Notes: generated from the letters alone by a model not told the origin. A stretch of DNA of 64,000 nt from Clostridium sp. AM58-1XD (GCF_003464085.1 NZ_QSDR01000007.1:1-64000); one strand, 5' to 3'. Numbered from the stretch's first letter, positions 1 through 9,578 are shown. Made by a program: numbers and translations.

Positions 1-122
1 TCTTTGTAAGATCCAAGAACGGACTGAGCCACAATAAGGACGAATACAGCTCGCCGGAAGACTGTGCGGCAGGAGCAGAGGTGCTTTACCACACCATGCT
101 GAAACTGGCCACAGAAAATTAA
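1..122 (+). CDS. M20-family amidohydrolase, C-terminal fragment
   Basis: Only the last 39 codons lie in the window, in the frame starting at base 3 and ending with TAA at 120-122. The tail contains [14 protein letters not shown] followed by [18 protein letters not shown]. This resembles the C-terminus of allantoate amidohydrolase / N-carbamoyl-amino-acid hydrolase enzymes (M20), where a Ser-His-xx-xEY element and an ECxxGxxVL helix are typical. The substrate cannot be told from the fragment. A ureide substrate would fit the allE-like gene at 51.4 kb, but that is inference. Confidence 0.6.
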   Translation, partial: FVRSKNGLSHNKDEYSSPEDCAAGAEVLYHTMLKLATEN

Positions 123-193
123 TTAACAGATTAACGACACGTTATAACCTAATAATCCTATAACATACATTTCAAACCTCTTATGAAATATAG

Positions 194-225
194 AAAACCC
201 GGCGTACCCCCATACGCCGGGTTTT
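194..225. terminator. Intrinsic terminator, usable in both directions
   Basis: A 13-bp perfect stem (AAAACCCGGCGTA, 194-206, with TACGCCGGGTTTT, 213-225) surrounds a 6-nt loop. It has an A-tract on the left and a T-tract on the right. It separates the plus-strand amidohydrolase from the convergent minus-strand nuclease pair and can end both transcripts. Confidence 0.9.
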
Positions 226-261
226 CATTGACTGTTTTATAATTGCAGAACGTCTGCAGCA

Positions 262-2127
262 TTACATATCAATTCTATTATAAGGAATCTTCAATTCTTC
301 GAGAATCTGAAGTTCCCGTCTGTGGCATGTGAAAATAATAATCTGTCCTTTATAGGACTTCGAAATCCACTTTAAAGCTGTTTTAAGACGGGCGTCGTCG
401 TACTGAACAAAGCTGTCGTCAAAGATCAGGGGAAGCGGTTCGCCGCCGCCCTGCATAAGCTTTGCAACGGCAAGACGGAGCGCTAAATAAACCTGATCCA
501 TTGTACCGCTGGAAACCTGTTCTATGGGAGCCAGCTTTGTTGGCGTATTCATGAAAACATTCAGATTTTCATCGATACTCATACTGTTATAGATACCGCC
601 TGTAATCCCTGAGATCAGATCAGAGGCTGTTTTATTGAGCAACAGACCGAATGAGGAGCGTATGGAGGTGGAAACTTCCATCATCGTTTCAAGTGCCAGA
701 TCAACCGCGGCGATCTCATCGCGCAGCCTGTCATTTTCGGTCAGTATATTCTGAAGGGCAGCCGCCTGATCCTTGCAGACGGAAAGGCGTTCCAGCTTTT
801 TCTCCAGTTCCCATTGGGCACGCTGCTGCTTCTCAATCACTTCACTGCAGGACTCCTGTTTCTTTTGCAGCTCCGTAATCTCTTCCATCTGTTCAGCCAG
901 ATTTTCTTCGGATTTTCTGAGCGCAGTGCTGAGCCTTGAAAACTCGTCCATTCTGCTTTCCAGGGCCTTTAAAGCTTCGGAAGAGATTGAGCTGTCTCCC
1001 AGGTGGCGGGAGAATATCTCTTTCATAAGTCCGGTAGAAAGCTCCAGTTCTTTCTGATACCGCTTTGTCTTCATAACCAGGAAAATACCTGCAATGCCGA
1101 AGAAGAAGGCACAGCCGAGCGTGACGGCGGAAAGCACAGGTGCGGTCAGCATGGGAGGCAGATTTCCTTCTATAAGCTGGAATCCCGCCGTATTGCAGAA
1201 AACGCAGCCTGCTGCAGAAAGTGCTGTAAGGAAGAAGAAAAGAAATGTAAAAAATGTTCTGGACTTTTTCTCGCAGGCACTCTTTACTTCAGAATATTCA
1301 TTATATACTTTCCGGGCATTGTTCATATAAGATTCAATAGAAGCCACATCAGTGAACTGGTTATTGGACAGAATCTGATTTCCCCTTGCTATCTTCTGAA
1401 GTAGTTCCTCTTTGTCAGCCTGCTTTTTCTCCAGCTCCTCTTTTACCTGAGCCCGCATGGTCTGATAGGAGGAAAGCTGATTTTCAAATTCGGGCGTTGC
1501 GATCTCGTGCTCAATACTCTTGATTTCACCGAGAAGAGCGGTAAAGTTTCTGGCGGCCTCTGGGATAATCTGGCTCTCCAGTCCCTTTTTCTGGCTTTTC
1601 AAAAAGGCGGAAGCTCTGGTGATGTTAAGTGCCATATTGCCGGATGTGTTGAGGTTGGCAATATAATTTTTCAATTCCGAAGCCATATTGCTGTCGGTGG
1701 CGCTTTTCAGCTGCCCAATACTGACCGTATTAATATAAGAAGTCTCCGTAAGCCCGTTCAGAAGCTGGTCAAAAAATAATTTATCGGGAATCTCTTCCCG
1801 CCCCAGAGTTTCGTTAATTACATGGAGTGATTTGGAATTTTTATTAAAATTCCGTTCTATGCGGTAAATAAAGCCGTTGCTTTCCACACGCATTCTTCCC
1901 TCATAAGCGCTGCCTCCGTCCCATGGCTCATATTTTGTATAAAGATCACTTTTGGAGGCGCGGCCGCGGCTGCGTTCGATTCCAAACAGCATGCCCCGGA
2001 TAAATGTATGAAGCGTTGACTTTCCGGCTTCATTTTTTCCATAGATAACATTAAGGCCTTTTTGAAAGGGGATCGAGCGTTTGTGGAATTTCCCAAATCC
2101 ATTTATGTATAAATCAAGTAATCTCAT
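262..2127 (-). CDS. YhaN-like SMC/Rad50-type AAA ATPase
   Basis: 621 aa. The N-terminus carries Walker A GKNEAGKST at residues 30-38. The C-terminus carries an ABC-type signature (SSGTMDQVYLALRLA, from about 539), Walker B LPLIFDDS (about 565-572) and a switch His in TCHRR (about 600). The middle is coiled coil with two hydrophobic segments at roughly 289-305 and 328-352. This membrane-inserted hinge is seen in YhaN-family proteins and absent from ordinary SbcC. Its start lies just after the stop of the metallophosphoesterase gene upstream, whose last codons contain its AAGGAG site, so the two are translationally coupled. The pair resembles Rad50/Mre11 or SbcC/SbcD and probably acts in DNA end processing. 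The exact substrate is unknown. Confidence 0.85.
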   Translation of the reverse strand: MRLLDLYINGFGKFHKRSIPFQKGLNVIYGKNEAGKSTLHTFIRGMLFGIERSRGRASKSDLYTKYEPWDGGSAYEGRMRVESNGFIYRIERNFNKNSKSLHVINETLGREEIPDKLFFDQLLNGLTETSYINTVSIGQLKSATDSNMASELKNYIANLNTSGNMALNITRASAFLKSQKKGLESQIIPEAARNFTALLGEIKSIEHEIATPEFENQLSSYQTMRAQVKEELEKKQADKEELLQKIARGNQILSNNQFTDVASIESYMNNARKVYNEYSEVKSACEKKSRTFFTFLFFFLTALSAAGCVFCNTAGFQLIEGNLPPMLTAPVLSAVTLGCAFFFGIAGIFLVMKTKRYQKELELSTGLMKEIFSRHLGDSSISSEALKALESRMDEFSRLSTALRKSEENLAEQMEEITELQKKQESCSEVIEKQQRAQWELEKKLERLSVCKDQAAALQNILTENDRLRDEIAAVDLALETMMEVSTSIRSSFGLLLNKTASDLISGITGGIYNSMSIDENLNVFMNTPTKLAPIEQVSSGTMDQVYLALRLAVAKLMQGGGEPLPLIFDDSFVQYDDARLKTALKWISKSYKGQIIIFTCHRRELQILEELKIPYNRIDM

Positions 2128-2130
2128 GAA

Positions 2131-3201
2131 CTAGCTCCTTTCGTCCATTGTATGAAGAAGAGCGTTGATGCCGTAATACATGGCCTTCTTTTCCACAGGA
2201 CTCATATCGTCCTTTTGAAGTGCCTGAATATAAAGGCCGATCATATCGCTGGGGTGTTCGGCGAACAGGGCGCTGAAATCATACTGTGGTTCCGTCTCAT
2301 CAATGATCTCAACAATTTTCAGCCGCGTTTCCAGTGACTGCAGATCAAAGGATACTTCAGGGTCGCGCATGCCGCGGATTCGGAAGCGGTAAATATGTTC
2401 ATTGCCCCGTCGCTGTATTTCTTCACTGATGCGCTGTGACAGCTCCATATTTGTCGTCTGGGGCGTAACATCGATTACCAGCGAAATATACTGGGCCTGG
2501 GACATTGGTACGAAGGTCAGGGAAGTGAGCTGCTTAGTCAGATAATTGATCTCACCGGCCAGCATGCCGTGAGGGCCACCCTCCGTTTTATCCAGGGGTT
2601 CCAGAGAACCGGGGTAAGCCATCTGGGTGCCCTTTATAATTTCCGGCTTATGAATATGTCCAAGGGCAATATAGGAAAAGCCGCTGGCAGCCAGATTCGT
2701 TTTGTCAAATGGAAGATGCTTTCCGTCTCCCCCATGCACCATTAGAATATTTGTATGAGTATTGGACGGAGCCTTCAGATCCAGGAGGCGGTTATCCGTA
2801 ATTTCCGGAGTATGGTAGCTGAAACCAAACACCTCAGTGTTGATATCTTCGAAGTAGACGGAACGGATCTCTTCATCCATGAAAAATGTTACATTCGGGG
2901 CCCATGTAAAGCTGAGCAAGGCGGAGCTCCTCCGGATTCTGTCGTGATTGCCGGCAATGATACAGACATGAACGGATGGAATCGTTGAAAAGAGGTAGTT
3001 GAGTTCTTTCAGATCCCTGGCCAGGGGCTGGCGGTGGAACAGATCGCCGGAAATAAAAAGGCAGTCTACATCACGGGTTCTGGCTTCTTTTATGACATTG
3101 GCAAAGGTATCTTTGATGGCCTGCGCCCGTTCCCAGCTCCAGGATTTATCGCTGTCAGGATTCATGCCCCAGTGGATGTCGGCTATATGAATAAATTTCA
3201 T
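2131..3201 (-). CDS. YhaO-like metallophosphoesterase, DNA repair exonuclease
   Basis: 356 aa. Calcineurin-like phosphoesterase motifs occur in order: DIHWG (D8, H10), GDLFHR (about 51-56), GNHDR (about 84-88), a VHGG element and GHIHKPE. This order is that of SbcD/Mre11 nucleases. The 130-residue tail fits the capping and partner-binding region. ATG at 3201 has a GGAGG site. It is the first gene of a two-gene unit with the YhaN-like ATPase, with three bases between them. Together they should form a two-metal nuclease with an ATP-driven clamp. The B. subtilis names yhaO/yhaN are used only by resemblance. Confidence 0.85.
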   Translation of the reverse strand: MKFIHIADIHWGMNPDSDKSWSWERAQAIKDTFANVIKEARTRDVDCLFISGDLFHRQPLARDLKELNYLFSTIPSVHVCIIAGNHDRIRRSSALLSFTWAPNVTFFMDEEIRSVYFEDINTEVFGFSYHTPEITDNRLLDLKAPSNTHTNILMVHGGDGKHLPFDKTNLAASGFSYIALGHIHKPEIIKGTQMAYPGSLEPLDKTEGGPHGMLAGEINYLTKQLTSLTFVPMSQAQYISLVIDVTPQTTNMELSQRISEEIQRRGNEHIYRFRIRGMRDPEVSFDLQSLETRLKIVEIIDETEPQYDFSALFAEHPSDMIGLYIQALQKDDMSPVEKKAMYYGINALLHTMDERS

Positions 3202-3230
3202 AGGTAAACCTCCGTGTATTTGCGAAAGAG

Positions 3231-3284
3231 AAAGGCTGCCGTGGCCTACGGCAACAAAATTTGCCTTTTGGTGCGGCAGCCTTT
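3231..3284 (-). terminator. Terminator downstream of asnS
   Basis: An 11-bp perfect stem (AAAGGCTGCCG 3231-3241 with CGGCAGCCTTT 3274-3284) encloses a 32-nt loop. It lies between the end of asnS and the start of the yhaO-like gene, both on the minus strand. The U-tract on the minus strand is short, so termination may be partial. Confidence 0.7.
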
Positions 3285-3289
3285 AAAAA

Positions 3290-4680
3290 TTAAAGTTCGC
3301 AGTTATTTACAGTTCTTGGGAACGGAATGACGTCGCGGATGTTGGACATGCCGGTCAGATACATCACGCAGCGCTCGAATCCAAGACCAAAGCCGGCATG
3401 GCGCGCGGAACCGTATTTCCTTAAATCGAGATAGAACTTGTAGTCGTCAACGTTCATTCCAAGTTCTTCCATACGAGCGGCCAGTTTCCCATAATCGTCT
3501 TCCCTCTGACTTCCTCCGATGATTTCTCCAATGCCCGGAACGAGACAGTCCATAGCAGCGACTGTTTTTCCATCAGGATTCATCTTCATATAGAAGGCTT
3601 TGATTTCTTTTGGATAGTCTGTTACAAACAGAGGTCTCTTGAAGACCTCTTCTGTCAGGTAACGCTCGTGTTCTGTCTGAAGATCACATCCCCAGAATAC
3701 CTTGAAGTCAAATTTGTCATTATTCTTTTCCAGAATTTCAACAGCCTCTGTATATGTGACATGGCCGAAATCGGAATTTAAAACGCCGTTTAAACGATCC
3801 AGCAGGCCCTTATCCACAAACTGATTAAAGAAGGCCATCTCTTCAGGAGCATTCTCAAGGACGTAACGGATGACATACTTGAGCATTCCCTCAGCCAGAG
3901 CCATATCATCCTCCAGATCGGCAAAAGCCATCTCCGGCTCGATCATCCAGAATTCTGCGGCATGGCGCGTGGTATTGGAATTCTCAGCCCGGAAGGTAGG
4001 ACCGAATGTATATACATTGCGGAAGGCCATGGCGTATGTTTCGGCATTCAGCTGCCCGCTTACAGTCAGGCTGGTCAGCTTATTGAAGAAATCTTTGCTG
4101 TAATCGATTTTTCCATCTTCCGTTTTAGGAACATTGTTCATGTCCAATGTAGTTACCTGGAACATCTCTCCGGCGCTTCGCAGTCACTTCCTGTGATGAG
4201 TGGCGTATGGACATAGACGAAGCCATTTTCCTGAAAATACTGATGAATCGCATAAGCGGCCATGGAACGAATGCGGAAAACTGCCTGGAACGTATTCGTT
4301 CTGGCTCTTAAATGAGAAATAGTTCTTAAATACTCGAAGGTGTGGCGCTTTTTCTGAAGCGGATAGTCGGCAGCGGACGGTCCTTCAACGGCGATCTCTG
4401 TAGCCTGGATTTCAAAAGGCTGCTTTGCCTGGGGAGTGGCCACGAGAATTCCCTTAACGATAAGGGCGGCGCCGATATTAAGCTTGCTGATCTCACTGAA
4501 ATTGTCCATCGTGTCATGATAAACAACCTGAAGGGTTTCAAAATAAGACCCGTCATTTAATACGATAAAGCCAAAAGCCTTGGAATCACGAAGGCTTCTT
4601 ATCCACCCGCCGACCTGGACCTCTTTGTCCAGATAATTTTCGCGGTTTTTATATAATTCTTTAATCGTGACCAGATTCAT
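3290..4680 (-). CDS. asnS: Asparaginyl-tRNA synthetase (one-base frameshift as sequenced)
   Basis: Charges tRNA-Asn. Restoring one base gives 463 aa, the usual size. The N-terminal OB-fold ([17 protein letters not shown]) is followed by class II motif 2 ([15 protein letters not shown]) and motif 3 ([15 protein letters not shown]). The reading frame breaks near 4168-4174: TGC-GAA-GCG-CCG-GAG reads into a stop, whereas GAA-GGC-GCC-GGA-GAG-ATG would encode the family motif [13 protein letters not shown]. One G is missing. Start ATG at 4680 is chosen because AAGGAG sits just upstream and the promoter lies at 4730-4758, so longer reading frames would begin upstream of the transcript. The gene is normally essential, which argues for a sequence error. 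Confidence 0.93.
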
Positions 4681-4729
4681 AACGATTCTCCTTTTTCTCT
4701 TGCATTGATTAGAACGCATACTTATCAAG

Positions 4730-4758
4730 ATTATACTGTATTTTACTAAGCTATTCAA
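4730..4758 (-). promoter_or_regulatory. asnS promoter (sigma-A type)
   Basis: On the minus strand, TTGAAT (4753-4758) and TATAAT (4730-4735) are separated by 17 bp. The position about 50 bases upstream of the ATG at 4680 fits a normal leader. No T-box stem or specifier loop was recognised in this short leader. Confidence 0.75.
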
Positions 4759-4933
4759 GGCTTTCTCCTGAATTTTCCCGCATGATCGATAAATTTTCAA
4801 CAGCATAATTCGACACGGAAGAAAAGGAGCGGAGTTCATTTTGCATGAAATCCTCTGATTTTAAAGGAATATCCGTACGTGGGGAATAATGTGCGAATTA
4901 TGTCAGAATATATACAAAAAAGTTTGAAGAAAA

Positions 4934-4975
4934 TGAACTAAATTTGTTCACTATTTATAAAAAGTATGTTATAAT
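4934..4975 (+). promoter_or_regulatory. glgC promoter with a small palindrome over the -35
   Basis: TTCACT (4947-4952) and a perfect TATAAT (4970-4975) have 17-bp spacing, about 38 bases before the GTG of glgC. A short inverted repeat TGAAC-N7-GTTCA (4934-4950) overlaps the weak -35 box and could be an operator. The arms are only 5 bp, so this is suggestive only. Confidence 0.6.
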
Positions 4976-5012
4976 ATAAACCATAACAAATACAACAGCA
5001 AGAGGTGATAGC

Positions 5013-6286
5013 GTGATTAAGAAAGAGATGATCGCCATGTTATTGGCGGGAGGACAAGGGAGCCGTCTCGGCGTGCTGACTCAGAAAGTAGCGAAGCCAG
5101 CGGTATCATTTGGAGGAAAATACAGAATCATTGACTTTCCTCTCAGCAACTGTATCAACTCAGGGGTGGATACAGTTGGCGTTCTGACTCAGTATCAGCC
5201 ATTGCGTTTAAATACCCATATTGGTATTGGTATTCCGTGGGATTTGGATCGTAATGTGGGTGGCGTAACAGTTTTGCCGCCATATGAAAAGAGCAAGGGC
5301 AGCGACTGGTATACAGGCACTGCGAATGCAATTTACCAGAATCTTGAGTACATAGAAAACTATAATCCCGATTATGTGCTGATATTGTCCGGCGACCATA
5401 TCTATAAGATGGATTATGAAGTAATGCTGGAGTATCACAAGGCGAATAATGCCGATGTTACAATTGCTGCTATGCCGGTTCCGATTGAGGAAGCCAGCAG
5501 GTTTGGTATCTTGATTACAGATGACAACAACAGGATCACGGAGTTTGAAGAAAAGCCTGCTCAGCCGAGGAGTAATCTGGCTTCCATGGGTATTTACATA
5601 TTCAGCTGGCCTGTATTGAAAGAGGCTCTGATCAAGATGTCAGAGGAGCCGGGATGTGATTTCGGGAAACATATTATCCCTTATTGTCATGAAAAGGGCG
5701 ATCGTATTTTCGCGTACGAATACAACGGATACTGGAAAGATGTAGGTACGCTCGGTTCCTATTGGGAAGCAAATATGGAGCTGATCGACATTATTCCGGA
5801 GTTTAATTTATACGAAGAATATTGGAGAATTTATACCAAGAGCGATATTATACCTCCACAGTATATCTCGTCAGAATCCAGCATCGAGAAGAGCATTATA
5901 GGTGAAGGCTCTGAGATCAGCGGACAGGTTGTTAATTCCGTCATAGGTGCCGGTGTCATTATACATGAAGGCGCTGTAGTGAAGGATTCCATAATTATGC
6001 AGGGAAGTGAGATCGGCGCAGGAGCGATTGTTGAAAAGGCAGTTGTGGCCGAAGAAGTGAAGATCGGCGCGGGAGCCACATCGGCGTGGGTGAATATGCA
6101 CCTAGCAAATATGATCCTAAGGTATACCAGTTCGATCTGGTGACGATAGGAGAACATACCGTTATTCCGGAAAATGTGCAGATTGGCAAGAACACAGCTA
6201 TTTCCGGAGTCACCGTTCCAGAAGATTACCCGGATGGCTTACTGGCAAGTGGAGATTACATTATAAAGGCAGGTGGGATACGATGA
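5013..6286 (+). CDS. glgC: Glucose-1-phosphate adenylyltransferase, catalytic subunit (frameshift as sequenced)
   Basis: Makes ADP-glucose from glucose-1-phosphate and ATP for glycogen synthesis. The N-terminal nucleotidyltransferase signature [13 protein letters not shown] and IDFPLSNC are intact, followed by GDHIYKMDY and FEEKP. C-terminal hexapeptide repeats form the left-handed beta helix. The frame breaks near 6079-6082: GGA-GCC-ACA-TCG should read GGA-GCC-ACA-ATC-GGC, so one A is missing. Restoring it joins the first 354 codons to the tail [20 protein letters not shown] and gives 424 aa, the family length. The start is GTG with GAGGTG upstream. The stop overlaps the glgD ATG by 4 bases (ATGA). 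Confidence 0.93.
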
Positions 6287-7404
6287 GAGCAATCGGTATT
6301 GTTTTAGCAGGTGGCAACAGCAAGAGAATGAGGGAACTGTCCAATAAAAGAGCGATTACGGCTATGCCTGTAGCAGGCAGCTACCGCAGCATCGACTTTG
6401 CATTGAGCAACATGACTAATTCCCATATCCAGAATGTGGCAGTGTTTACGCAGTACAATTCACGTTCGCTGAATGAGCATTTAAGCTCATCCAAGTGGTG
6501 GGATTTCGGAAGAAAGCAGGGCGGATTATATGTATTTACCCCTACTATTACTGCCGAAAGCAGCGACTGGTACCGCGGTACTGCTGATGCCCTGTATCAG
6601 AACCTGACATTCCTGAAGAACAGCCATGAGCCATATGTTGTAATTGCAGCAGGCGATGGTATCTACAAGCTGGATTACAATAAGGTTCTGGAGTATCATA
6701 TTGAGAAGAAAGCAGATATTACTGTCGTATGCAAGGACATGCCTGAAGGAGAAGATGTGACACGCTTCGGACTTGTCAAGACAAATGACGACGGACGTAT
6801 CGTAGAATTTGAAGAGAAGCCGATGGTGGCCAGTTCCAATACCATATCCTGTGGCATTTATGTTATCCGCAGACGCCAGCTGATCGAACTGATTGAGCGC
6901 TGTGCAGCAGAAGACAGATATGACTTCGTGCAGGATATTCTGATTCGCTACAGAAACCTGAAGAGAATCTATGCTTACAAGCTGGATGGATACTGGAGCA
7001 ATATCGCTTCTGTAGAAGCTTACTATAAGACGAATATGGATTTCCTTAAGCCTGAAGTCAGAAATTATTTCTTCAAGCAGTACCCGGATATCTATACAAA
7101 AATTGATGACCTTCCGCCAGCAAAGTACAATCCTGGCGCATCTGTGAAAAACAGCCTTATTTCCAGCGGATGTATCCTGAACGGTATAGTAGAGAATTCA
7201 ATTCTGTTTAAGAAAGCTTATATCGGAAATAACTGTGTAATCAAAAATTCAATTATACTTAATGACGTTTACATCGGTGACAACACTGTCATTGAAAACT
7301 GCATCGTAGAGAGCCGCGACACGATTCGGGCAAATACAACCCATATTGGCACACCGGACAATATAAAGATCGTCATTGAAAAGAATGAGAGATATACATT
7401 ATAG
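6283..7404 (+). CDS. glgD: Glucose-1-phosphate adenylyltransferase subunit GlgD
   Basis: 373 aa paralogue of GlgC, translationally coupled by ATGA. The signature is altered (LAGGNSKRMRELSNKRA instead of GGQGxRLxxLT), as is usual for GlgD. In Firmicutes GlgD is a regulatory or weakly active partner that forms a heterotetramer with GlgC. SSDWYRGTADALYQNL and FEEKP are conserved, and the C-terminus carries hexapeptide repeats. Rest of the glycogen operon (glgA, glgB, glgP) is not in the window. Confidence 0.93.
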   Translation: MRAIGIVLAGGNSKRMRELSNKRAITAMPVAGSYRSIDFALSNMTNSHIQNVAVFTQYNSRSLNEHLSSSKWWDFGRKQGGLYVFTPTITAESSDWYRGTADALYQNLTFLKNSHEPYVVIAAGDGIYKLDYNKVLEYHIEKKADITVVCKDMPEGEDVTRFGLVKTNDDGRIVEFEEKPMVASSNTISCGIYVIRRRQLIELIERCAAEDRYDFVQDILIRYRNLKRIYAYKLDGYWSNIASVEAYYKTNMDFLKPEVRNYFFKQYPDIYTKIDDLPPAKYNPGASVKNSLISSGCILNGIVENSILFKKAYIGNNCVIKNSIILNDVYIGDNTVIENCIVESRDTIRANTTHIGTPDNIKIVIEKNERYTL

Positions 7405-7485
7405 TCCGGCGGTATGACAGGAGATAAAGACATTCTATTGTGACAGCAGTGCATACATCATTATGACAAAAAGGGGTGTTTACAT

Positions 7486-7770
7486 ATGCAGATAACAGAT
7501 GTAAGAGTGAGAAAGATTGAAAAAGAAGGAAAAATGAAGGCCATTGTATCCATAACACTGGATAACGAGTTTGTAATCCATGACATTAAGGTAATCGAGG
7601 GAGAAAAGGGATTATTTATCGCAATGCCAAGCCGCAAAGCGGCAGATGGGGAATACCGTGATATCGCACATCCGATTAATTCCAATACCAGAGATATGAT
7701 TCAAAGTGTAATATTGGCTAAGTATGAAACGACCGCACTGGAAGCTCCAGAAGAGCAGGTTTTCGCTTAA
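7486..7770 (+). CDS. spoVG: Septation / RNA-binding regulator SpoVG
   Basis: 94 aa, the family length. It begins [11 protein letters not shown] and contains the typical [10 protein letters not shown] and YRDIAHPI elements. SpoVG is a small site-specific nucleic-acid-binding protein first described in sporulation and cell-division control. It has its own AAGGGGTG site and a terminator directly after it, so it is probably monocistronic. Confidence 0.95.
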   Translation: MQITDVRVRKIEKEGKMKAIVSITLDNEFVIHDIKVIEGEKGLFIAMPSRKAADGEYRDIAHPINSNTRDMIQSVILAKYETTALEAPEEQVFA

Positions 7771-7785
7771 TACTTTCGGAATGGC

Positions 7786-7826
7786 AAAGTGGTCATTTTC
7801 TAACTGCTCAGAAAATGACCACTTTT
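7786..7826 (+). terminator. spoVG terminator
   Basis: A 16-bp perfect stem (AAAGTGGTCATTTTCT from 7786, AGAAAATGACCACTTT ending 7825) has a short loop and a T-run. It starts 16 bases after the spoVG stop. Confidence 0.92.
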
Positions 7827-8002
7827 TATAATTTCTTAGAGATGTTGTACAAATTCTTTATTGCCCGCAGGCTGGTCCCTAAAAGGAAAAATGCCTGGCA
7901 GCAGAGTGAATAACAGTTACGCGCAGGAAAAGTGTGAAAGAGCGTAATAAAAATGCATAAAAGCTGCAAAATAAAGAATAAGGCAGTGAAAGGGGGACAT
8001 AT

Positions 8003-8737
8003 ATGGCTCAGGAAGAATTAAGAATATTGAGAAAAGCACTGGATGAAAGTAAATATACGGTAGTGCTTGGCGGTTCCGGTCTCTTGGAAGAGAGCGGTTA
8101 CCTGGTGCTTAAAAATCCGGATAAGGCATATGATATCGAACGAAAGTATGGTGTTTCACCGGAGTATATCTATTCCAGCGCCTATTTTAATACAAGGACA
8201 GATCAGTTTTTTGAATTCTATAAGAATGAAATGATTAATGTAGATTTAGAACCAAATGAGTCAGATAAGGCGCTGGCTGCCATGGAGGCGGCAGGAAAGC
8301 TCCAATGTATGATCACCAGCAATATTTTTGAGCTTCCTCAGCGTGGAGGAGTTAAAAACGTGATTAATCTCCACGGCAGTGTATATCATAATGTATGCCC
8401 GCACTGCAGGAAAGAGTATCCTCTGGAGTATATGAGAGCGGCAAAAAGAGTACCACACTGCGATAAATGCAACTCCGTTATCCGTCCTATGGTTTCCCTT
8501 TTTGGTGAAATGGTTGACAGTCAGGTCATGACGAAGACGACGGAAGAAATCGAAAAGGCAGAAGTGCTTCTGCTTTTGGGAACGAGCATGGAATCACGGG
8601 TATTTAAAAATTATATCCGCTATTTTAACGGCAAAACGCTTGCGATCATCCATAAAGAGCCTCATTATTCGGATCGAAAGGCGGATATTATTATTTATGG
8701 CACGCCGAGGGAGATACTGCCGCAGCTGGGATATTGA
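8003..8737 (+). CDS. Sir2-family protein with degenerate NAD site
   Basis: 244 aa. The sirtuin fold is indicated by NLHGSVYHNVCPHC (H124 at the catalytic position), a Cys4 zinc site (C132, C135, C153, C156) and LLLGTSMESRVF near the end. The canonical GAGxSxxSGIPDFRG loop is replaced by GGSGLLEESGYLV, and QNxDxLH is replaced by SNIFELP. The GxGxS glycine pattern, the Asp-Phe-Arg and the Asp of the NAD pocket are therefore lost or changed. It may be an atypical ADP-ribosyl or deacylase enzyme, or a non-catalytic NAD-binding protein. RBS AAGGGGGA is present. No operon partner is evident. Confidence 0.8.
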   Translation: MAQEELRILRKALDESKYTVVLGGSGLLEESGYLVLKNPDKAYDIERKYGVSPEYIYSSAYFNTRTDQFFEFYKNEMINVDLEPNESDKALAAMEAAGKLQCMITSNIFELPQRGGVKNVINLHGSVYHNVCPHCRKEYPLEYMRAAKRVPHCDKCNSVIRPMVSLFGEMVDSQVMTKTTEEIEKAEVLLLLGTSMESRVFKNYIRYFNGKTLAIIHKEPHYSDRKADIIIYGTPREILPQLGY

Positions 8738-8898
8738 GATCAGTTTTCAGACAAAGAAGCGGTCGTGATTGAATGGCCAAGAGGTGAGTAACGGGTGGGG
8801 ATTTTCCGGGATAAAGGAAGTTCCTGCCCATTCTTTATGATCGTTCAGAAAAAAGGATACGGACAGAAATAAAAAATTGCATATGGAGGAAAAACGAG

Positions 8899-9468
8899 AT
8901 GCTAAAAGAACTTGTAATGCAGTGCAGATCATACAGACGGTTTTATGAAGACGTGAAAATTCCAAATGAAGTTTTGAGAGGCCTTATCGATTTAACGAGG
9001 TTTACAGCCTCTGCGGCAAATGCACAGGCGCTGAAATTCAGAATTATTGATTCGGAAGACGAAAAAGAAAAAATCTTTCCGCTGATCGGCTGGGCAGGAG
9101 CGCTTCCGGAGTGGGATGGACCGGAAAAAGGAGAGCGGCCGGCTGCGTACATACTGATCTGCTGTGATCTGGAAAAAGGGAAAAATAAAATGACCGATGA
9201 TGGGATTGTGGCTCAGACAATCATGCTTGGAGCAGTTGAAAATGGGTTTGGAGGCTGCATGATTGCTAACTTTAAGAGAGCAGAAACAGCAGAGGCTCTT
9301 GGAATTGACAGGAATCAATTCTCTCCGGACCTGCTTCTGGCTCTTGGAAAACCAAAAGAGCATGTGGTCATTGTCCCGGTTGGAGAAGACGGAAGTATGA
9401 AGTATTACCGGGATCAAGAACAGGTACATTATGTTCCGAAGAGAAAGCTGGAAGATATTTTAATGTAA
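8899..9468 (+). CDS. Nitroreductase-family flavoprotein
   Basis: 189 aa. It has the FMN-binding N-terminal CRSYRRFYED motif and SAANAQALKFRI, which match the RSIRxF and PSaxNxQPW elements of nitroreductases, plus the C-terminal LALGKPKEHVVIVPV strand. Such enzymes reduce nitro, quinone or flavin substrates with NAD(P)H; the substrate here is unknown. ATG at 8899 follows ATGGAGGA. The 160 bases before it hold no recognisable gene. Confidence 0.85.
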   Translation: MLKELVMQCRSYRRFYEDVKIPNEVLRGLIDLTRFTASAANAQALKFRIIDSEDEKEKIFPLIGWAGALPEWDGPEKGERPAAYILICCDLEKGKNKMTDDGIVAQTIMLGAVENGFGGCMIANFKRAETAEALGIDRNQFSPDLLLALGKPKEHVVIVPVGEDGSMKYYRDQEQVHYVPKRKLEDILM

Positions 9469-9475
9469 AAATGAA

Positions 9476-9503
9476 TTGACAAATGGCGAGATTTTTTTAT
9501 AAT
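9476..9503 (+). promoter_or_regulatory. Strong sigma-A promoter before a short structured RNA
   Basis: TTGACA (9476-9481) and TATAAT (9498-9503) are both perfect, with 16-bp spacing. The predicted start near 9510 leads directly into a hairpin terminator 11 bases later. Confidence 0.8.
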
Positions 9504-9509
9504 AGAACA

Positions 9510-9578
9510 CAGAGTGCGACAGACCGCACGAAGGGGTACACCACCACGGGTGTAACTTCTCTTCGTGCGGTCTTTTTT
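9510..9578 (+). ncRNA. Short promoter-to-terminator RNA (sRNA or attenuator leader)
   Basis: From the perfect promoter at 9476 the transcript would be about 70 nt. It ends in a 13-bp perfect stem (AGACCGCACGAAG 9521-9533, CTTCGTGCGGTCT 9561-9573) followed by T7. The loop holds a second small hairpin (GGTACACC with GGGTGTAAC). The thiamine operon starts 190 bases further on. It could be an independent small RNA or a leader terminator for thiS. No TPP-riboswitch motif was recognised in it. Confidence 0.6.

Noticed and set aside
4681..4760. T-box leader for asnS
   Set aside because: The leader is only about 45 nt and has no specifier loop or T-box sequence.
4681..4839. N-terminal extension of asnS from an upstream start
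   Set aside because: It lies upstream of the asnS promoter and has no ribosome site; the family N-terminus begins at the ATG at 4680.
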